Source: Polytrichum commune
Taxonomy: Eukaryota; Streptophyta; Polytrichopsida; Polytrichales; Polytrichaceae
NCBI GenBank assembly: GCA_950295325.1
Contig: OX485808.1
Coordinates: forward strand, 25,008,527-25,072,526
Direction: 5' to 3'
Length of the DNA: 64,000 nucleotides
The translations under genes were made by a program, and so were the position numbers. Of the stretch, positions 47,356 through 58,459 are shown piece after piece (positions within the stretch are counted from its first letter, which is position 1; every line of letters starts with the position of its first letter). The notes beneath the pieces were generated by a model. It was not told the origin of the DNA. It searched no databases and saw only the letters and a program-made list of their open reading frames with translations.

Positions 47356-50223
47356 AATTCCAGGTCATGAGACAAATTTGAATAGAGAACAAAGTTAAGG
47401 TGAAATAATACAAATATTTCATTGTCATTGTACAAAGCACGGATTGGTATTTCATATGCTATTGTGTTCCACCAGCATTGCAGATGACCCTGGAAACCAA
47501 ATTGCCAGAATTTCCTGTTAATACCCTGATACTGTCCACAAACAGCCAATTGTGCTCCATAGTTCTGTCAATGTAAGCTTTAAGCTCTCAGGATGAGAAT
47601 TTACAAATATGAGAGCTGTGCATCCACTACTTAGGGAGATGAATCTCTCCCTAGACAATAGCAAGATCCCTGCCAATCCTGATAAAATCTATAAATTCCC
47701 CACGCTACTTGCTCAAAAGTGAACTACAAGGACGCACACACAAGAGAATTTTCAGTAGAATTGGGATTGACAAAACAAGTCTCATTATAGCGCTCCTCTG
47801 TGCCTGAGAGCTGACTGCAGTGCAACAAGGTCACCAGTATCAGTATATTGATTTCCAGGCAGTCATATGTCAGTGTTAAGTGAATAGTCATACAGGCTCA
47901 AGGAATTCAAGCTTCACAATCTTGGGGTTTGAGTTCCTTTAGTCGCCAGGGAAACCTCCACCGTGTGAAGGGAGGTATAAGGGGAGGTGCCATGTTTTCT
48001 GTCATTTTTGCAACACACTTATCAGGAAAGCTTCATGAGTGGACTCCCAACCGTGTGATATCACTTGCATTACTTCAAGCCAGCTGCGCCTTTTACAATC
48101 ACCATTTGTAATCCTTAAGTGATTTTATAAGCTTCGTAATTCGCAAGGGTTACTAAACCCAGGAGTGGAAGTGAATGCATTACAAGGTTGCAAAACAGTG
48201 GTGTTTCGCTCCTCGATGGGACTTAGTGAACATAATGTGTCCTCGCAGAAGAAGGACAAGAACGAGGTTAGCCTTCAAGTACCCTTAATACAAGTTGCAC
48301 CCTCGCAATCTTTCCAGTGGCATGCTTCTAGCTAGTGGCATGCTTCCAGTGGCATGGGATGAATTAATATTTCGTCTTATTTCCATTACGTAAAGCAGTT
48401 GTGCGAGTTGTATCTTTGTTGAAACCCGATGAATCGCTGAAACAGGTGTCTTTGACAACAAAATATACCCTGCTGCTGCAATATAAAGCGGAGGAACCCG
48501 AGAACCTACACGCCTCTTCGCTTAACACTCTAGGCCATTGCAGCAAAATTTGGTAACCAAATTTTATCTCATTTTGTGATGATACAGGTCAACTTAAAAC
48601 ACGGCAGCATTCCATGCTTGTCAGTCTTCTCTAAATTCAGGTTGTAAATGTGTGCATGCAACTCAACAACACATTTTCAACCTGATGTCCAGTCAGAGGT
48701 CGACATGTAATGCAGTACTTTGTCACCGATCCATTCCAGAGTGTAAAGTTAAAATACATTCAGTGGACCTTCATTCCAGCCAGATTAAGAATTGCCTGGC
48801 AACTCAATTGACTTATCACACTCCGGTGCCACTGGAAGTAATGCAATAATTTTGGATAAGGCTTCCCGCATGACAGATTCCCGCATGAATTGCCCAGAAG
48901 TATTATATATTTGTCATAATTGGTTCAAAGTAGTTAGATCTCATTTCATTACTTGGTCCTGCATAAGGAATCCTCTCGCTAGGTGATTTTATCACATGCT
49001 AAAACTCAAATCAAGTACTTCAGCCAGCCAACACTCGAATCAAGAGTTCCTTGCTTGTTGCCCAAGTATGCATATCAGTAGGTACGAAATAGATCAACCT
49101 CTCCTGATAGAACTTTAGTACCGGTCATCTGACTACACACTATGAGAACTAAAATTTACATGTACCAATGAATCGTGAGAACGGAAGAAGACATCACGAT
49201 TCGATACGTCTTACCAATGGATATCTCCTCGAAAGTAGAGGTCCGCCTTCGCCAATAGTGCAAGATTAAATTCATTCCAAATAGGGATGATCAATAAATT
49301 CTCACCCTACTGCTAGCTACCTGAATCTGATGGAGCTCCACTTGTCCACTTTTTAAGCTGTCCAAAGATGGCACAACTCTCGAAAGTTGTGTTTAAAGCC
49401 TCTCCTTTGATATGGAACGGAACCCAAATCCCAACGTCAGTAATGATCTACCACATTCTCCAACACCATCCACGCTGATGAATGAACAAGAAATAAGTCT
49501 AAGGTGGCCCTTGAAAAAGTAGGTCTCCATCTCACTCTTAATTAGGGGATTCCAATTCACCAATTAATCCGAACCCGAATTAATCTGCAAATGTTTGCAT
49601 CAGCTCCTCAGTGACCACCTCCACATCCGGAACGGCTTGAACCACCTCTCTACTCAAGATGTGACCTCCTTATCTGCAATCTCTCACAGCACAATGTGCT
49701 TGTACAAAGACCAGGTCAGGGTCCGAGTTGAATGCTAAACCCTCTAATACTATGTTAGAACTAGAGAGATAGAGAATTTTGACAAAGACTCTCCACCCAA
49801 CCTTAGAGAAGGAAGTCACAGAAGCTGATGATCTCCCTCTCATTCCTTGACCCCAATAGCCCAAATTTTACGATCCCTGAACCCATACACCGGTCTCCTT
49901 CACCATCCTGCCTCGGGCCTGAACCCCGTGAAGTGCACAAACCTTGATCATGACGTCCTCCAAACCACCCCGCCATCACTCTGCCGCCATCGCTAACTTT
50001 CTTCTTCTTCTTCTTCGCCAATCTTCTTCTCCTTCTTCGTCGCCAAACGCTCAATTCATCATCGCGGGATGGCAGCTCACTGGGATGGGGTGAACTCTTA
50101 CCGGACACTTCACACTGGAGTCTGAGGGCCCGTCATCAAATAATACAAAATCCTCTTATTGCGGAGACCCTCGCACCTCACTTTTACGATAGAGCTTGAG
50201 GGCCTACGTGACCAAATAAGTTT
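47356..50223 (+). repeat. Segmental duplication, copy A2 (broken lipoyltransferase)
   Basis: This is the second copy of 31781-34852 in direct orientation. It differs by scattered substitutions, a short internal duplication of GGCATGCTTC near 48320-48355, and the lesions in the lipoyltransferase copy. The flank 47356-49537 has no gene. Confidence 0.9.
49538..49976 (-). pseudogene. Lipoyltransferase pseudogene
   Basis: It corresponds to 33942-34625 but is disabled in at least three ways. About 320 bp is missing (A1 positions near 34295-34615), removing most of the N-terminal half with the RGGDITFHGP motif. About 105 bp of unrelated sequence (near 49738-49845) replaces the stretch coding for VKVSSGSVTSHG. 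The region coding for the catalytic cysteine (VPCG in the intact copy) is altered and frameshifted. No functional product is possible. Confidence 0.9.
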
Positions 50224-50229
50224 CTTCAT

Positions 50230-50461
50230 TTCCTGGGAGTTCACTAGGTGGGAATTAGCAAATGGCATGATTTATAATTTAGTTTGCAGTTCATTCCTTC
50301 AAGATGATTATTATATTTGGAGTAGTAGTAACATAGCTAGTGTCGGTTCAAACCCCATATTATAGATGTATGTAATATAACATTCTACAATAGCCAAAAT
50401 ATTAAGTTACATTGATTTTAATGTAGTGTGTGCTTTTGTGTAGCGTGTGGAACATATCTCA
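50230..50461 (+). repeat. Duplicated block B2
   Basis: This is the second copy of 39534-39760, here joined within 6 bp to the end of copy A2. Confidence 0.85.
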
Positions 50462-50980
50462 CATTGATCTTGAATTGGTCAGAGACTTACAATTATAGAG
50501 TTAATTGTAAGATAGGAGGCTGAAGTCTGGTTGAAATCTCCAAATGGTTCATTTTTTCAGTGTAATTGTTGGAGGGCCTCTTTGGATTTTAGGCGCCAAC
50601 ATGTTTCATCTTGATATGATTACGTATATTTCATTGCTTTTGCCACTTATCCAAACTCTCTTTGCTCTTCCACCGCTTGTGTACTCTCCAAATAGAACCA
50701 TGCTCAAGCAAACAAACTTAAAATCTTGTAGCTTCATAACAAGCTTGGAGGTAAAAGAAGTGTCATCTCGTCTTCTTTTTAGGTCACTAACATGGATATG
50801 CGAGGTGGCAAATATGCGAGATTCCTCCAAAGGTTGGGGGACTAGTCCATGTTTTTGGTGACTCTACGGTTTAACTCCAATGAGCATATGCATTAATTTA
50901 ATCACATCGTTATAGCAACCACGATACTTTCCAACATTGAGCTTGATTTTGCACCACTTTTCTAGAGACCATGAGCAAGG
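50462..50980. other. Intergenic region
   Basis: A 105-codon plus-strand frame at 50544-50861 has no recognisable domain. 50973-50980 (GAGCAAGG) is the left target duplication of the adjacent element. Confidence 0.4.
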
Positions 50981-51084
50981 CCCGGGTACGCAACTCCCAT
51001 ATTATACGCAGGGGGCATCGTACTTAAAACGGCTCAGAGGACGGCTTTTGTAAAAAATATATCAAATTATATCAAATTAAAATG

Positions 51085-51225
51085 ATCAAAAAGTTGGGTG
51101 AAGACCAAATTAAATAAAATGAGATGAAAAAAAAGTTGGGTGAAGACCAAATTAAATAAAATGAGATGAAAAAAAAGTTGGATGAAGACCAAATTAAATA
51201 AATGAGATGAAAAAAAAGTTGGGTT
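51085..51225. repeat. Tandem repeat, unit about 43 bp, three copies
   Basis: The unit AAAGTTGGGTGAAGACCAAA, then TTAAATAAAATGAGATG is repeated three times; the third copy has lost a base and has GGATGAAG. Confidence 0.8.
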
Positions 51226-51568
51226 GCATATTTATTAGGCCTCCCATTAAAATTATAAGCCACGAATAGTTGCCTCCCATTAAAATTATAATTCATTCAC
51301 AATGTTAAATTTTTATTAAAAAGTCCAAAAAGTTGGGTAGTTTGACCTATGGTACATGTATTAAAAAATCACATAATTAGGTTTTTAATGCAATTATATG
51401 CTTCAAAATATATTCATTTCCTATATATAATTACATTTTTGGATTCCTTGTTAGAAGGGCTACAAGGGTTTCCTACATTAAAACAAATTGTATCACTCAA
51501 TATTGGATTAAAACGCATTAAACACCATATTCAAAATTTTGGGAGATTTCCAGTCTCCCAATTTGATG

Positions 51569-51637
51569 ACAGTTTAGGTGGAGTCGACCTAAAATGTACC
51601 CAGTGGGTACATTTTAGGTCGACTCAACCTAAACTGT
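51569..51637. repeat. Near-perfect 69-bp palindrome
   Basis: The left half begins ACAGTTTAGGTGGAGTCGAC and the right half is its reverse complement, centred on CCCAGTGGG, with one mismatch (GGAGTCG against CGACTCA). It could form a hairpin in DNA or RNA. Confidence 0.85.
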
Positions 51638-51744
51638 ATTTTCCCAAAATCATGGAATTTTTCCAAAATTTCGAATATGGTGTTATTATAAGTGATTATA
51701 ATCAGGACCATATAATACGGGAGTTGCGTACCCGGGGAGCAAGG

Positions 51745-52025
51745 CAATTGTGTCCCAATACTAAAAACTAAGTTATGTACAACAAGCTTGGAAAGATTAA
51801 AAGAAAAACAATGTATTGAGTATATATGGTGGTTAAACATGCTCGATATTGCATAAAGTTGTATGTTGGATTTCTTCATGTATTTAGACACAATTGTATT
51901 CTGATTTCAACATACAATACTTCTTCATCTGTCAGTTATGATGTAAATTAGTTGGTAAGAAATTAGAATGTCGGTAAGAAGTTATAGCAACATGTGACTT
52001 TAAATGGTAAGCCACACTGATTAGG
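51745..52025. other. AT-rich spacer
   Basis: The last part (51940-52022) carries decayed outer sequence of the AACCGGTT-type terminus family. Confidence 0.4.
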
Positions 52026-53430
52026 TAAAATAGTGCAGCTACAGATGAATCGGTTGAGTTTGAGAGGCAACCGGTTGAAGTTCGAGACTTCAGGAAGAAT
52101 ACGTTCCCATCGGTTCAGAGGAATTTAGAGAACATACCATAAATTAATGAAGGAAATTTGGACGATGTTAATGTGTAACCGGCGGAACATGGAAATACTA
52201 CAATCTCAACCGGTTGTGCCCAAAAATTTCTTAGAGATTGCCTCCGATAGCACAAACATGCATACAATGGAAGACGTGATTGTCGCGCACCTCTCTATGA
52301 GTGCTTGCAACACCATGAACACAAGGGGGACCCCAGAGCGACACCCGGGACTTGTGATGCCTTAGATGAGAGGGCCCAAATGATCCTAGTGTGGGTGAGG
52401 GCCCCGGACATTGAAAACGCCTCCCACCCAAGGGTAAGGCCATGAGCATTGGGTCACTTATGGCGTTTGGATTCTAGAATGCTCAAGAACTCCCTAATCG
52501 GAGGCGTGAGCTAAGAGATATGGCAATTTGGATGGGGCGTTGCCTAGGGGCATTGCCCAACACTCCAGGGGCCGTTGTTGTGGGCCAGCAATGACCTGGG
52601 AGTAGCGCCCAAGGTTGTCGAGGTTAGAATAGCCACACCACCCGCAAATACTTGCCCAAATGGGGCAAGTGAGGAGTCTATCGGCATCTATGCAAAGAGT
52701 AGATGTTGATGGAGTGGTCGCTTGATAGAATCAAATATTAGACAAGGAAGTTACGGAGGTTTGAAGTTGCTGGGAGAGCTCTAGCCTCGAAGGCTAAGGG
52801 AAAATGTCTACCTGGCCCCAACTCTTAGGAGGGATACAAAAGGTTAATTGACGGTGGGGTAGGGGCCCTTTCTAAAGTCCTAGAGACTTATATGAAGAGG
52901 TGGCGTTGCCGACCGATTCCGCCCATTGCAGAACATCACGACCTTCATGGGCGTTGGCCCAACGTGGGGACAGAGTTGTCAAGTATGCTTCGGGTTGTCA
53001 TAGTGTTGCTCCGGCAACGCGATGATCAACTCAATATTGGACTTCCATGAATGAAAGTCCACACCTAACCATTGTCTACCTATTAAGGGTAGAGTCCCGG
53101 ATGCATGCGTAGGAGGGTTTGGTAACCAAGCCATGAACTTGGAGGTTGGTATGAAGAGCTAATCATGCGCATGTGTGGAATGTGTACAGTTAGCGCTTGT
53201 GACACTTGCTAGAGTTGCAAAATGGTGATGATAAGTTAAGGAGAGCTAGCAAGGGTTGCGACAATGGTGGTGGTGGTAAGGCCGTTGGCCAACATTTGGG
53301 AGATTTGTTTTGAGCATAATCGGTCAAATCCTAGTGCTTCCAAGTCCAACCAGTTTTGTGTTTGATCTTTTGGTTTTTCTAAATTGTTTTGAGATGTATT
53401 TAAAATGATTCCTCGTAAAGGGCAGGTATA
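52026..53430. mobile_element. Probable long-TIR element with AACCGGTT-type ends
   Basis: The left end (52026-52235) contains AACCGGTTGAAGTTCGAGAC and TGTGCCCAAAAATTTC. The right end (53300-53430) holds the same motifs inverted (TGAGCATAATCGGTCAAATC, AAGTCCAACCAG). The interior, 52236-53300, is more GC-rich than the surroundings, with many GGGGCC-like phrases and no open transposase frame. The pairing of these two ends as one element is inferred from orientation and spacing. Confidence 0.5.
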
Positions 53431-53435
53431 CCAAT

Positions 53436-53582
53436 TCTAATCATTTTGCTCGATACTAATTATAAATTGCGGTATAACGTCACCGACACTAAATGTTAAC
53501 CCAACATTGTCTATTATTCCTTGTAAATTTTGGGGGTATTATAGATTTATAGAGTTGGAATCATTATCACTCATCAAGTGAT
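53436..53582 (+). repeat. Fragment of the ACTAAATAT MITE family
   Basis: It matches the interior of copies 1 and 2: CTCGATACTAATTATAAATT, GACACTAAATGTTAACCC, ATTCCTTGTAAATTTTGG and CACTCATCAAGT. The left terminus is missing. Confidence 0.7.
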
Positions 53583-53599
53583 GTGTCATACACCCATAC

Positions 53600-54660
53600 G
53601 AACACGCTCACGCCACACCTTACTACTACCAAAAAGACGAATGGCCCTCCATGATGGATACACCAGATAAAGGCCCCGTTAGATTCCTAGAAAAACAAAT
53701 TAAAAAATATGACATAATAAATAACTTAGAAAATATGGCCATGCAAACCCCCAACATTTGCAAATGGACAGGCAACACAGACATTGACAAATAACTCTCT
53801 AATGAATTTTGGAATAACCCTGTTATTACGGACAAACAAAAATCATGCCTTATCAAATTTCGCACTGAAACCTACATGGGCCAAGCCAGAAAACAAACCT
53901 TTTTTGGTAGACAAAGATACCCCACCATCACATGTCCTATCTGTAACTCATATGAACCCGACACATGGCTACATGTACTACTCACATGTAGGCAACAACA
54001 CATACACTCACTACACGTCAATAGACACAACAAAGCAGTATGGGAAATCAGAAAACTATTAATTCCATCCGAAGAATCCCGATGCTACACTCTCATGAAC
54101 GCCGATACCTTTAATAATAACCCCCAAGAAAACACCGTCCCTAACTGGCTACTACCCTGCACATGCAGAACCCAAAGATGCCATGTAACTCTTGATTTAG
54201 ACCCGACATTCTCTGTGTTAAAGGGTTATCATATCAAAATGAACCCCCCACAAATGTTGACCAAAATCTCACCATACAATTCATTGAATTCACATACTGT
54301 AACGATGGATTCTCACCAGATACACTAGAAGCCAAAACTAACAAATACAAACCACTAATCGAAAGCATTGTTGCTAGAGGCTGGAAAATTGACCTGCTCA
54401 TTGTTATTACAGCATGCGCCAAAGCCGCAGCACACATCCCGTCAATGAAACTACTTGAAGACAAAATTAAACTACCTATGCCATCCATTCAAAATGCCTT
54501 TAAAAACATCAATACCATTTGCCATACAATACGCCATGTCCATCCTCCTCCACAAAAGAAGACTAGAAAATCATCAACCTCTACCTCAAATACAAGACCC
54601 CCCTTAGTTGAACCAAAAAGTTATAAGTGAAAAAACACCCTCTCCACACAACAATTAGTC
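53600..54660 (+). pseudogene. 3' end of a LINE with restriction-like endonuclease (Utopia/R2-like)
   Basis: Reading frames on the plus strand give the tail of a non-LTR retrotransposon protein. A zinc-finger-like CPICNSYEPDTWLHVLLTC is followed by RHNKAVWEI. After a frameshift near 54190-54200, RPDILCVKG, IQFIEFTYCND and KTNKYKPLI carry the spaced D, E and K expected of a PD-(D/E)XK endonuclease. Placing the endonuclease C-terminal to the reverse transcriptase is typical of R2, CRE and Utopia type LINEs rather than L1. A stop at about 53792 and the frameshift show it is dead. The reverse transcriptase core is absent (5' truncation). A closely similar endonuclease segment occurs on the opposite strand at 55715-56085. 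Confidence 0.75.
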
Positions 54661-54916
54661 ATGGCCTGACGCCTAAACTCCGCACAAAACAAGCCCTACA
54701 TTAATTAACCCGTACATGTATGGGTTTTTATTTGTTACCGGTTACTTGTGACTATAGTGTCTACTCTCGAAAGGGGGAAGTAGTTCTTTACTTTTATTCC
54801 TATGTCCCGTGGACATAGGTCTAGGGGTGGAACAAACAGACACTTCATTCACGTCGGTCCCCTACTGGGGACCGAAGTTTTTCTTCTTCTTCTTTTTTCT
54901 TCTTCTTCAAACATGT
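54661..54916 (+). other. 3' untranslated region of the LINE remnant
   Basis: It contains two stem-loop candidates, TGTCCCGTGGACA near 54810 and GGTCCCCTACTGGGGACC near 54863, and ends in a TTC-repeat tract (54887-54908) that may be the retrotransposon tail. Confidence 0.45.
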
Positions 54917-55714
54917 TGAGCAGTCTAAGGTGATATTTTTTGACCCTTGAGTTTAATTTGGTGTTTTTTTCAGGGTTTCTAGGTAAGATATGCATGTGTT
55001 CTTCAATTCGTTTTTCTTATTCTCTATCTTCTATCGTTATAAAAAAAGAATTTCAAGCAAAGCTCGGAAAGCTAGTGCAGAGACATTGAAGAGTCTTCAA
55101 GTATTTTTCCATCAACTCTCATCCAAGCACCAACCTATAAGTTCCAATGCACTTCCAAAACCAAGAGCAAACATAGCAACTAATTTCATGAGCTCAACAA
55201 TCTACAGAGTTTGAGAAAAGAGAGAGAATAAACGTTGGTCCTTATGGGATTAGAGTGATTGAAATGCATGTTCAACCCACCATTGGTATTATGTCCACTG
55301 GGCATAATAATAGTGGTGCAGGACTACTAACCCCTCTCGGGGTGGGCACTATAGTAACCAAGGTAACCAAGGTGATCATGAAAACTTAGTGATTGGATGA
55401 TTTTTGTATTGTTGATGTTAATGTGATTGTGATGTTTATAAGGGTACGTGTTTTGTGTTTCTTCGTGTGGTGGTCTCCGAGTGGGCTACTTAGTGGTTCT
55501 TTAAATGTGGGGGTTATTAACATCGGTTTAGTGGTCCGGGTTCAATTCTTAATGGCCTCTTACAAGCATTGTATTGTGATGTAAGTGACTTGGCATATGC
55601 TATGTGAGTTTACTTGGTGGAACATATGACCATCAACCCTTGCCGTGGATTATAACAATTCTTTGGCTCTCGTTGGCATTTATTATTTTCTTTAATCTTA
55701 ATTATTTGTTTTTT
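54917..55714. other. Spacer between two opposed LINE ends
   Basis: 55280-55380 contains TGTCCACTGGGCATA and CCCCTCTCGGGGTGGG, stem-loop-like phrases that probably belong to the 3' untranslated region of the minus-strand LINE. No gene is recognised. Confidence 0.4.
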
Positions 55715-56085
55715 GGTGGATATTTGGGGTTGTTATGTAGGTTGTGTGTCTGTTGGTAGTGGTTTGTTATTTTCTATTCTCCTTTTGTGTAGAATTATGG
55801 ACATGGCATGTTGTATGGCAATGACGTTGATTTCCTCAAATGTGTGTTTGATGCTTATTTTGGGGATTTTTAATATTATTTTAATATTTTTCATAGAAGG
55901 CGTGTGTGTAGCTACCATAGCACTAGCCGTGATGACTATTAGTGAACCTACCTTCCATCCTCTATTGATAATATTGTCTATTAGTGGTTTATATTTTTTA
56001 TGTTTTTCTGACTATAGTATCATCTAGTATTCTATCATTACAATATGTGAATTCCATGAATTGTATTAATAGGTTCTCATTCAGT
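55715..56085 (-). pseudogene. Second LINE 3' end, endonuclease region
   Basis: Read on the minus strand from about 56080 it gives IQFMEFTYCNDR, then KYKPLIDNIINRGWKVGSL, ATHTPSMKN and IQHAMSIILHKRRIENN. This parallels 54270-54560 closely at the protein level. A stop codon lies between EFTYCNDR and KYKPL. The upstream zinc-finger part is missing. Confidence 0.75.
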
Positions 56086-56869
56086 TTTCTTGGTGGTGGG
56101 GATTGGTATGGTAGTCCTTTCACACATATACAGAGTTTGACTACCTATGCCCCTCCCATCTTTCCATTTGATGTCTAGAAACTACAACAATGCATGCAAA
56201 CAAAGTTGATCAGATCTTGAGAGAGATGAGGTTATAAACCAGAAGCGCGTGATTGTTGATTCCTTATCTCAATACATTAGTAGGTCCTTCCAATGCATGG
56301 CGATTCCTAACTCAGCCTTCCTATTGTGGAATAGAGGCATAACACATTTGAACGTACTCGTGCCCATATATTAGTAAATGCACTTGAACACACTCAATGC
56401 AACCACTTAATTGTGGCCACCTTCATCCTCCGAGCAACATAGCCCCGGTTGTAGTCTCATCTTGCGCTTGGCAACATCGCAACTTTGGTATCTAGGAAGC
56501 AAGCTTGAAATAAACTTGCGAAGCATATGCAACAGGTTTGTGCGGAGCAAGCCACACTCAACCGCATGGGATAATTACAAACAAAATTTGTCCACGAAAT
56601 TACGTTCTCAGCCAAGCTCACTCCTAACGTTGCTTGGGACCATTGGTTCAAAACCTTGGTTTCATTGCTCTTGGTTGTGTTATATGGGAGGAACATGCCC
56701 CCGACAGCCTTTGATATTGCCACTGAACATCTGGTATGGACCCACTGGATGCGGGCTCCGTTTTAGGTTGGAGTCTGGTTACCACACCAGTTCTAGGTTG
56801 GCACCCCTAGGTGCGGCCCTAATACTAACAACATTCGGAATGGTGAAAACAAGGTGGCAAGGTCGTGGG
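56086..56869. other. Intergenic region
   Basis: A 187-codon plus-strand frame at 56411-56974 has no recognisable domain and runs into the adjacent repeat, so it is not called. Confidence 0.4.
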
Positions 56870-57302
56870 AGATTTTTGGGCATAATTGGTCAGTATCCTA
56901 GTGTTTCCAAGACCAACCAGTTACATTTCGACATCTTCCCGTTTTTCTTTATTAAATCGGGGCACATTCTATAAACTCGTTTAGAACGATGAGTAATTTT
57001 CCTGCAGTCTTGAACTTCAACCGGTTTACATGTAACTAGCAGTTGGTTCTCCCCGAACATTCCATGGTCGAATTTGTTTTGTTTGTTTGGGTCTCCTAGT
57101 TACCACATCACCACATTGATTATCCCAATTAGCATGTGTTACTATTTGTAGTTATGTAGTGCAATAACATCTTACTCTACTAACAAAAGTTCAATAGGTT
57201 GTTCAAACAATATAGAATATAGATGACTTTGCTTGTTAAGATATTACAATCTCAATAAATAGTTACAACGTTGTGTAACTCCAAAATGTAACACACACTA
57301 AT
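56870..57302 (-). repeat. AACCGGTT-type long-terminus repeat, copy 5
   Basis: On the minus strand it reads from TAGTGTGTGTTACATTTTGG near 57301 through AACCGGTTGAAGTTCAAGAC to TGCCCAAAAATCTCCC near 56870. It is the closest partner of 44868-45430 and again has an inverted 170-bp unit at its outer end. Confidence 0.65.
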
Positions 57303-57328
57303 TCGGATGATTAGTGCACTAAAACATG

Positions 57329-57482
57329 TGGTCCTAAAACACACTTCCCATTTGACACAACGGTTATTGCAACATGGCCCCATTTACATGTGTCATGTCA
57401 TAAATTCAACTGGACACATGTAAATGGGGTCATGTCGCAATGACAACCCATGTGTCAAATGGGAAGTGTGTTCTAGGCCCCA
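57329..57482. mobile_element. Compact foldback MITE (154 bp hairpin)
   Basis: Two arms of about 70 bp read AACACACTTCCCATTTGACA, then GCAACATGGCCCCATTTACA on the plus strand, and AACACACTTCCCATTTGACA, then GCGACATGACCCCATTTACA on the minus strand. They are separated by a loop of about 15 bases around CATAAATTCAACT. Pairing is close to perfect. Confidence 0.85.
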
Positions 57483-58459
57483 CAATCCTACTACATTAGT
57501 GCATGTGTAATTGTGCTCTTGTAGTGATATCAAAGTGCACCCAAAGGAAAAGCTTATTTGATATTTGGTGGAAAATAATTTGAATAGTTGTTGGCAATTA
57601 ACATAAGTTATACACGTGCTTAGATATAGGCAAGTAGCAACATTGGAGCGGTGACACTCAATACCCTCGAACAATGTGTTTCACTGTGTTTTTCACCTTT
57701 GGATGGATGTATTTGAACTAGCTTGGATATGTGCCATCCTGGCTTGTTACACCCAACGTGCATATGAATTAATATTCCAAGTCAACCCAACCCCCATGCA
57801 CCCATGCAACCATATGTACATGCCCATTTGCACCCCATGTCCATGCGTGCCATCCATATGCATATATGCCCATGGTCATAAGGCCTCCCATGACTCATCA
57901 CCATTTACCCACCACCTCCCCATATTTCCCTTACCACACCCATCGTTTGCATGTGTAGTCCCCCCTACTTTTTCACATTTATTTCCTCCTTATTTTAATC
58001 ACATGTTTATCTTGCGCATGAATCTTTGACATGTGATACTTTTTCTTCGGAAACTTTATTTGATTTTTAGGCAAGAATGGTGGGGCAACAACCTCACCAC
58101 CATCATGTCTTGCATTGTATTTAGATAGTAATAAGTTGGGATCATGCTTTGACTCGCTAAAGATTATATGATTCACCACCACCTTCCAAGCAATTGCATA
58201 ACATTATTCATGTGCATGGTTGTGTTCCATTCTATATTTAGCATATAACATGGGCCTCCACTATATTACCTTCATGGGAAGAAACATAGAAAATAAGAAG
58301 AAATTGAGATCAATACAATGAATGAATAGTGCCAGTTTGAATAGTAAGAATAGTGTGAATAATGTTAATATTTTCAACGATAGTGATAATATTAATAGTA
58401 ATTTCATGGATTAATATTGGGATGAATAATAATTCTTGCGCATAGTGCCGGGAGTATAA
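57483..58459. other. AT-rich intergenic region
   Basis: There is a run of CCCATGCA/CCATATGC-like phrases at 57780-57880 and AATAGT repeats at 58325-58400. No gene is supported. Confidence 0.4.

Larger units (their letters stand above)
50981..51736. mobile_element. Non-autonomous hAT-like transposon, 8-bp target duplication
   Basis: The 756-bp element has inverted ends reading CCCGGGTACGCAACTCCC, followed by ATATTATA at the left and GTATTATA at the right. Perfect 8-bp direct duplications GAGCAAGG flank it at 50973-50980 and 51737-51744. Eight-base duplication is the hallmark of the hAT superfamily. Inside are three tandem units of about 43 bp (next feature) and a near-palindrome. The open frames inside have no transposase motif. 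Confidence 0.8.

Noticed and set aside
51072-51296. 74-codon ORF with repeated LIWSSPNFFFISFY
   Set aside because: It is a translation of a 43-bp tandem repeat inside a transposon.
56411-56974. 187-codon plus-strand ORF
   Set aside because: It is long for AT-rich DNA, but the end runs through a dispersed repeat terminus and no family resemblance was seen.
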